A stretch of 54,239 nt of DNA, from contig JAUVYE010000004.1 of assembly GCA_030603245.1 (NCBI GenBank), positions 1 to 54,239 on the forward strand. The letters are read 5' to 3'. Numbering within the stretch: the first letter of the stretch is position 1; each line of letters begins with the position of its first letter. The position numbers and the translations under genes were made by a program. Shown here in pieces: positions 50,405 to 54,239 of this stretch. A model generated the notes under the pieces. The model did not search any database, was not told where the DNA came from, and was given only the letters and a program-made list of their open reading frames with translations. The DNA comes from a bacterium. Its GTDB lineage: Bacteria; Patescibacteriota; Minisyncoccia; Minisyncoccales; DG-74-3.

Positions 50405-51136
50405 TTAATTAATTTGACTAAGAATAAAATTAAGGAAATTATCAGAGATATTTTCTAAATTATTTAAATTAGATTCATTAATCTTTTTTAATTTTCTGAT
50501 AATCAACCAATCTTTGTTCAAAATTAATCTTAACACCTTAATTGTTTCTGGGCTAATGTCTAGGGTTTCTTTTTTATCTTTTAAACAATTAGAGCAAATT
50601 ATTCCTCCTTGTTCTGGGATAAAACTTAAGTTTTGGGGCTTTAGCTTTTTTCCACACAAGGCACAATTATCTACTTGAGGATGATAACCCAAGACAGAAA
50701 CAAAATTCCAGAAAAAGTAATAATATATTAACGGTAAATGGTAAATGATAAATGGTAAATCGTTTAATTTTTCAAATGTTTCGCTTAATAATTTCCAAAT
50801 CTTTTCATCTGCTTCCTCTCCCTTGATCAAACCGTCTAAAAGATCAGCAATCTGATAAATAGTTTTTAATTTTTCTAAATCTTTGTGGATCTCAGAAAAT
50901 TTATCAATAACAATAGCATCAGTAAGTGTTTTATAGCTTTTACCTTGAATAAATTCTAATTCCAAAAAGGAAAACAATTGAGTATTTCCTCTTAATTTTG
51001 CTTTTATCTTTCTTATGGCCCGACCCAAAATCTTTAGTTTACCAAAGTCTTTGGTATAAATTGTAAATAACTGATCTGCTTCTTTAAGATTGTCCTGCTT
51101 GAGAATAAATCCTTGAGTACGGTAATGAACAACCAT
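50405..51136 (-). CDS. recO: DNA repair protein RecO
   Basis: 243 residues. N-terminal OB fold (RTQGFILKQDNLKEADQLFT ~5-24), a helical middle and a zinc site CALCGKK (~160-166) / CSNCLKD (~183-189). RecO helps load RecA on SSB-coated DNA through RecF/RecR. 2 nt or less from ileS. Confidence 0.93.
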   Translation of the reverse strand: MVVHYRTQGFILKQDNLKEADQLFTIYTKDFGKLKILGRAIRKIKAKLRGNTQLFSFLELEFIQGKSYKTLTDAIVIDKFSEIHKDLEKLKTIYQIADLLDGLIKGEEADEKIWKLLSETFEKLNDLPFIIYHLPLIYYYFFWNFVSVLGYHPQVDNCALCGKKLKPQNLSFIPEQGGIICSNCLKDKKETLDISPETIKVLRLILNKDWLIIRKLKKINESNLNNLENISDNFLNFILSQIN

Positions 51137-51137
51137 T

Positions 51138-53999
51138 TCACCTAACTTTTTTAATTCCTATCCATAAATTATCTTGACCAATTTTCAATTCTTTCTCTTT
51201 GTCAATATTAGAAGACCTACCATGTTTAATCTGATCTGCTTTGGTTTCATTAAGAATTTGAGTACAAGATTCTTGACGAGCTAAAATCTTTTTTACTCTA
51301 TGGCTAGCTTCGTAACTAATGGATATCCTGTGTACGGGCTTCAAACCTAATTCTTTTCTCATAGATTGAATCTGGCGAATTATTTCTCTTAGCATCCCCT
51401 CTTCTTTAAGGTCAGGAGTGATATCAGTGTCAAATTTTATGCCTTCAAGTTTTGGATCAACTATTATTTCTTTCACATTTATCTCTTCTCTAATTAGGTA
51501 ATGCAGTCTTTCCAATCCTTTTTCTTTGATCCTTATGCTTTTTAATGGCTGTCTTACTTTAATTCCTAATTCCTTTCTTTTTGCTAAGGCCAAAGAAACA
51601 ATCTCTCTTACTAAATCCATTTTCTTTTCTAAATCTGGTTTAATCTTTCTTTTATCTGCCTTAGGCCAATCACATAAATGTACAGACTCGGGCATATCTT
51701 TCTTTTTCAAAGAAAAATAGATCTCTTCAGCCAAGAATGGAATTATTGGTGCTATCAATTTTGTTAAATTCAAAAGAGTATAATATAGGACTTCTGTTGC
51801 TTCCCTTTTTTCTGTTTCATCTTTTGGTTTTTGTAATCGTGCCCTAGACCTGCGAATATACCAAAGAGATAAATCATTAATAAAAAAGTTTTCAATAGCT
51901 AAAACAGCTTGGCTAGCTTTAAATTGATCTAAGTTTTGGGTTGCTTTTTCAATTACATTATTAAGCTTAGAAATAATCCATTGATCCAAAATATTCTTAG
52001 AATTTGGGATTTGGGATTTAGGATTTGGGATTTCTTCAACATATGTTTTAAAAAAACAAAAGCTATTCCAAAGAGTTAATAGTTTCTTTTTAGCCTCATC
52101 AACTGTATTGTAACCAAATCTTAAATCATAAATAATATTTTGTCTGGAATATAACCATCTCATAGGATCAGCTCCCATCTTTTCTACCCCATCATCAAAC
52201 CAAATGGTGTTGCCCTTAGATTTATGCATTTCTTCTCCTTTTTCATCTTTAACAGTAGCATGGCCAAAAATTGTTTTAACAGGTGCTGTGTTATTCATCA
52301 CCTGACTCATAACAATAAGAGAATAAAACCAATTTTTAAATTGGCCAGGAAAGGATTCACAAATAAAATCAGCTGGAAACCATTTTTTCCAATATTTTTT
52401 GTCTGAAGAATATTTAAGAGTAGAAAAAGAAACAATTCCTGCATCCAGCCAAGGATTGCCAACATCTAATATTCTGGAAACTTGTTTGCCGCATTTTAAA
52501 CATTTAATTTTAACCTCATCTATCCATGGACGATGAGGAGAATGGTCTTCAAATTTTTCCCAACCAGAAACTGCTTTTTCTTTTAATTCTTGTTTTGAAC
52601 CAATAACTTCAAAATGGCCGCACTCGCACTCAAAAATTGGAAGAGCTAAACCCCAATATCTTTTTTTAGAAATCATCCAATCGTGCATATTATTAAGCCA
52701 ATCTATTTCTCTTTCTTTGCCAAAACTAGGAATCCACTCTATTTTTTTTACTGTTTTCTTTAAAGGTTCTCTTAAAGCATCCATTGAAATATACCATTCA
52801 TCTACTAAGCGAAAGATTAATTCTGATTTACATCGCCAGCAAATGGGATATCTATGTGTATAATTTTCTATCTTAAAAACCTTTCCTTTTTCTTTCAGGT
52901 TGTCAAAGATTAAATCTCTGGTTTCGTTTTCACCCACTGATTTGTTGGTTAGAAAATCAAATCCTTGTAAATACTTACTTTCTTCGTTTGTTGGATTAAT
53001 AACTGGAAGACTAAAGTCTTTGCTCAACTGAAAGTCTTCTTGTCCACAACCAGGAGCTATATGAACTATTCCTGTTCCCTCTTCAAAAGAAACCTCATCC
53101 CATAAAATAACCTTATGCCCGTTATTTTCTAAGGCCTGCTCAACAATAGGAAGTTCATCAAATATGCCTTCATATTTTAGACCCTCTAATTCTTTGCCTT
53201 TAAAAGTTTTAACTACCTTGCCTTCTGGAATTAAATCAACTTTTTCTTTAACAAGAATAAACGTTTCTTGTCCTTTTTTAACCTCAACATAATCTAATTC
53301 TGGATTAACAGCTAAAGCAACATTGCTCGGCAATGTCCAGGGAGTAGTTGTCCAAACCAAAAAGTAAGTGTTTTGTTTGTCTATAATTTTAAATTTTAGG
53401 AAAATTGATTTATGAACAACTTCTTTATATTCTTCAGACAAAATCTCATGTTGGGAAATAGCTGTGCCACAACGCGGACACCAAGGTACAACATCTTTAC
53501 CTTTATACAACCAACCTTTTTCATGACATTTTTTTAAAAAACTCCAAATAGTGTAATTGTTCTCATCTGACATTGTAAAATAGGAATTGTCCCAATCCAT
53601 CCACTGACCTAAACGAATTGATTGCTGGGTTTGAATCTTAGAATATTTCATTACTCTGGCTTTACAAGCTTTAACAAATTTTTCAATACCAAATTTTTCA
53701 ATGTCTTTTTTAGATTTAAAGCCCATTTCTTTTTCTACTTCTACTTCCACCCAAAGCCCTTGGCAATCAAAACCATTTTGAAATCTTTGATCATAACCCC
53801 TCATTACCTTGTATCTTTGAAAAAGATCTTTATAGGTTCTGCCCCAAGCATGATGAACACCCATTGGATTATTAGCAGTAATAGGACCATCTAAAAAAGA
53901 CCATCTTTTTTTTCCATGGTTTTTTTTCTGATATTTCTCAAAAATATTATTATCTTCCCAAAATTTTAGAATTTTATGTTCGTTTTGAACAAAGTCCAT
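51138..53999 (-). CDS. ileS: isoleucyl-tRNA synthetase with diverged HIGH/KMSKS motifs
   Basis: 953 residues. The nucleotide-binding HIGH motif reads GVHHAWGRTY (~47-56) rather than HxGH, and the KMSKS loop reads MHKSKGNTIW (~608). The CP1 editing domain (TTTPWTLPSN ~218) is present. Zinc knuckles CPRCG (~176) and CRCG/CGKQ-like pairs occur around 400-500. The C-terminal anticodon and junction domains are complete. The overall fold, editing motif and length identify IleRS. It charges tRNA-Ile. Confidence 0.92.
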   Translation of the reverse strand: MDFVQNEHKILKFWEDNNIFEKYQKKNHGKKRWSFLDGPITANNPMGVHHAWGRTYKDLFQRYKVMRGYDQRFQNGFDCQGLWVEVEVEKEMGFKSKKDIEKFGIEKFVKACKARVMKYSKIQTQQSIRLGQWMDWDNSYFTMSDENNYTIWSFLKKCHEKGWLYKGKDVVPWCPRCGTAISQHEILSEEYKEVVHKSIFLKFKIIDKQNTYFLVWTTTPWTLPSNVALAVNPELDYVEVKKGQETFILVKEKVDLIPEGKVVKTFKGKELEGLKYEGIFDELPIVEQALENNGHKVILWDEVSFEEGTGIVHIAPGCGQEDFQLSKDFSLPVINPTNEESKYLQGFDFLTNKSVGENETRDLIFDNLKEKGKVFKIENYTHRYPICWRCKSELIFRLVDEWYISMDALREPLKKTVKKIEWIPSFGKEREIDWLNNMHDWMISKKRYWGLALPIFECECGHFEVIGSKQELKEKAVSGWEKFEDHSPHRPWIDEVKIKCLKCGKQVSRILDVGNPWLDAGIVSFSTLKYSSDKKYWKKWFPADFICESFPGQFKNWFYSLIVMSQVMNNTAPVKTIFGHATVKDEKGEEMHKSKGNTIWFDDGVEKMGADPMRWLYSRQNIIYDLRFGYNTVDEAKKKLLTLWNSFCFFKTYVEEIPNPKSQIPNSKNILDQWIISKLNNVIEKATQNLDQFKASQAVLAIENFFINDLSLWYIRRSRARLQKPKDETEKREATEVLYYTLLNLTKLIAPIIPFLAEEIYFSLKKKDMPESVHLCDWPKADKRKIKPDLEKKMDLVREIVSLALAKRKELGIKVRQPLKSIRIKEKGLERLHYLIREEINVKEIIVDPKLEGIKFDTDITPDLKEEGMLREIIRQIQSMRKELGLKPVHRISISYEASHRVKKILARQESCTQILNETKADQIKHGRSSNIDKEKELKIGQDNLWIGIKKVR

Positions 54000-54000
54000 A

Positions 54001-54239
54001 TTAATTTATTTCTTTTAAATCTCCCATTTTCATGGGAACACCATTTTTTCTTCGTTCTAAAGATTGTTCTTGATTTAATCCGTTTATCCAGTCTTCCAAA
54101 AGCCATAAAGGATCACCATGACCAATAATTAAAATGTTTTTTTGAGTATATTTTTCTTCTATTTCTTTTAATAATCCAATTACTCTTGTTTTAACATCGT
54201 TCCAGCTTTCACCTTCAGAAGGAGCAATGGTAAACTTTT
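54001..54239 (-). CDS. histidine phosphatase family protein, C-terminal fragment
   Basis: About 79 residues, cut by the window edge. IAPSEGESWNDVKTRV and ILIIGHGDPLWLL match the second half of the phosphoglycerate mutase/acid phosphatase superfamily, including the second catalytic His in GHGDP. The first catalytic block (RHG) is outside the window. Its stop is 1 nt before the ileS start codon. Substrate unknown. Confidence 0.8.
   Translation of the reverse strand, partial: KFTIAPSEGESWNDVKTRVIGLLKEIEEKYTQKNILIIGHGDPLWLLEDWINGLNQEQSLERRKNGVPMKMGDLKEIN

Noticed and set aside
1-54239. Alternative genetic code (UGA as Gly/Trp, as in some CPR)
   Set aside because: Many well-defined genes end in TGA (pth, iorA, the 6377 gene) and their families end there.

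Overview
This is an A/T-rich window (roughly one third G+C by eye) that reads as a Candidate Phyla Radiation (Patescibacteria) genome, most likely a Parcubacteria-type lineage. The reasons are compact operons with overlapping genes, the lepB-hisS-HIT-rpsU-yqeY-ybeY-ftsA-ftsZ gene run, an anaerobic NrdD/NrdG reductase, an archaeal-type isopentenyl phosphate kinase and many small orphan proteins. TGA is used as a stop (for example in ATGA overlaps), so the standard bacterial code applies. The taxonomic call is inference from gene content.

Region 1 (1-7850) is accessory and is the most unusual part. It is an array of small, mostly unrecognised genes separated by at least nine copies of a 36-bp element in one orientation. 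Read on the minus strand, each unit is: a terminator U-tract, the 36-mer, a short linker, usually a conserved terminator hairpin (CCCGAGA/TCTCGGG), then a fresh sigma70-like promoter and the next gene. The 36-mer resembles a tRNA 3' end (T-arm B-box plus acceptor strand) with 5 extra bases, and a genuine-looking tRNA 3' fragment sits at the right border (7808-7843). I interpret this as an integron-like cassette array, or serial tRNA-3'-end integrations, with each cassette carrying its own promoter and terminator. No recombinase is in the window. Cargo includes two related membrane-anchored proteins, a DUF4190-like membrane protein, an HxxxCxxC protein, a winged-helix protein, a small HNH nuclease with a structured leader, a secreted beta-rich protein, and a zinc-ribbon/membrane-protein pair.

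Region 2 (7856-26604, minus strand) begins with a HAD phosphatase and a coiled-coil protein. Then follows a long operon, read right to left: nrdD, nrdG, comEC-like, two glycosyltransferases flanking a TIM-barrel glycosidase-like protein, HtrA, ClpB and a pseudo-HtrA that has lost its catalytic triad. Upstream of it lies lepB-hisS-HIT-rpsU-yqeY-ybeY-ftsA-ftsZ. The FtsZ is short: it lacks the C-terminal tail and has Asn for the first Asp of the T7 loop.

Region 3 (26655-41961) holds pth-topA (+), an orphan gene (-), tRNA-Leu(CAA), an orphan gene (+), the yvcK / GlmU-like / tsaC / PAP2 operon (-), murA (+) with Asp in place of the fosfomycin-target Cys, leuS-nagB-iorA-iorB (-), an isopentenyl phosphate kinase (+) and two small orphans.

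Region 4 (42040-54239, minus strand) has tatD, a small two-gene operon with a palindromic promoter region, and a tight run, read right to left: histidine phosphatase (cut by the window edge), ileS, recO, a cell-surface repeat protein, glyS, an M16 peptidase, an AI-2E family permease and metG. The core regions therefore supply translation (four aminoacyl-tRNA synthetases), proteostasis, division and envelope building. The first 7.8 kb is variable cargo. Many promoters lie only 5-20 nt from the start codon, often without a Shine-Dalgarno sequence.
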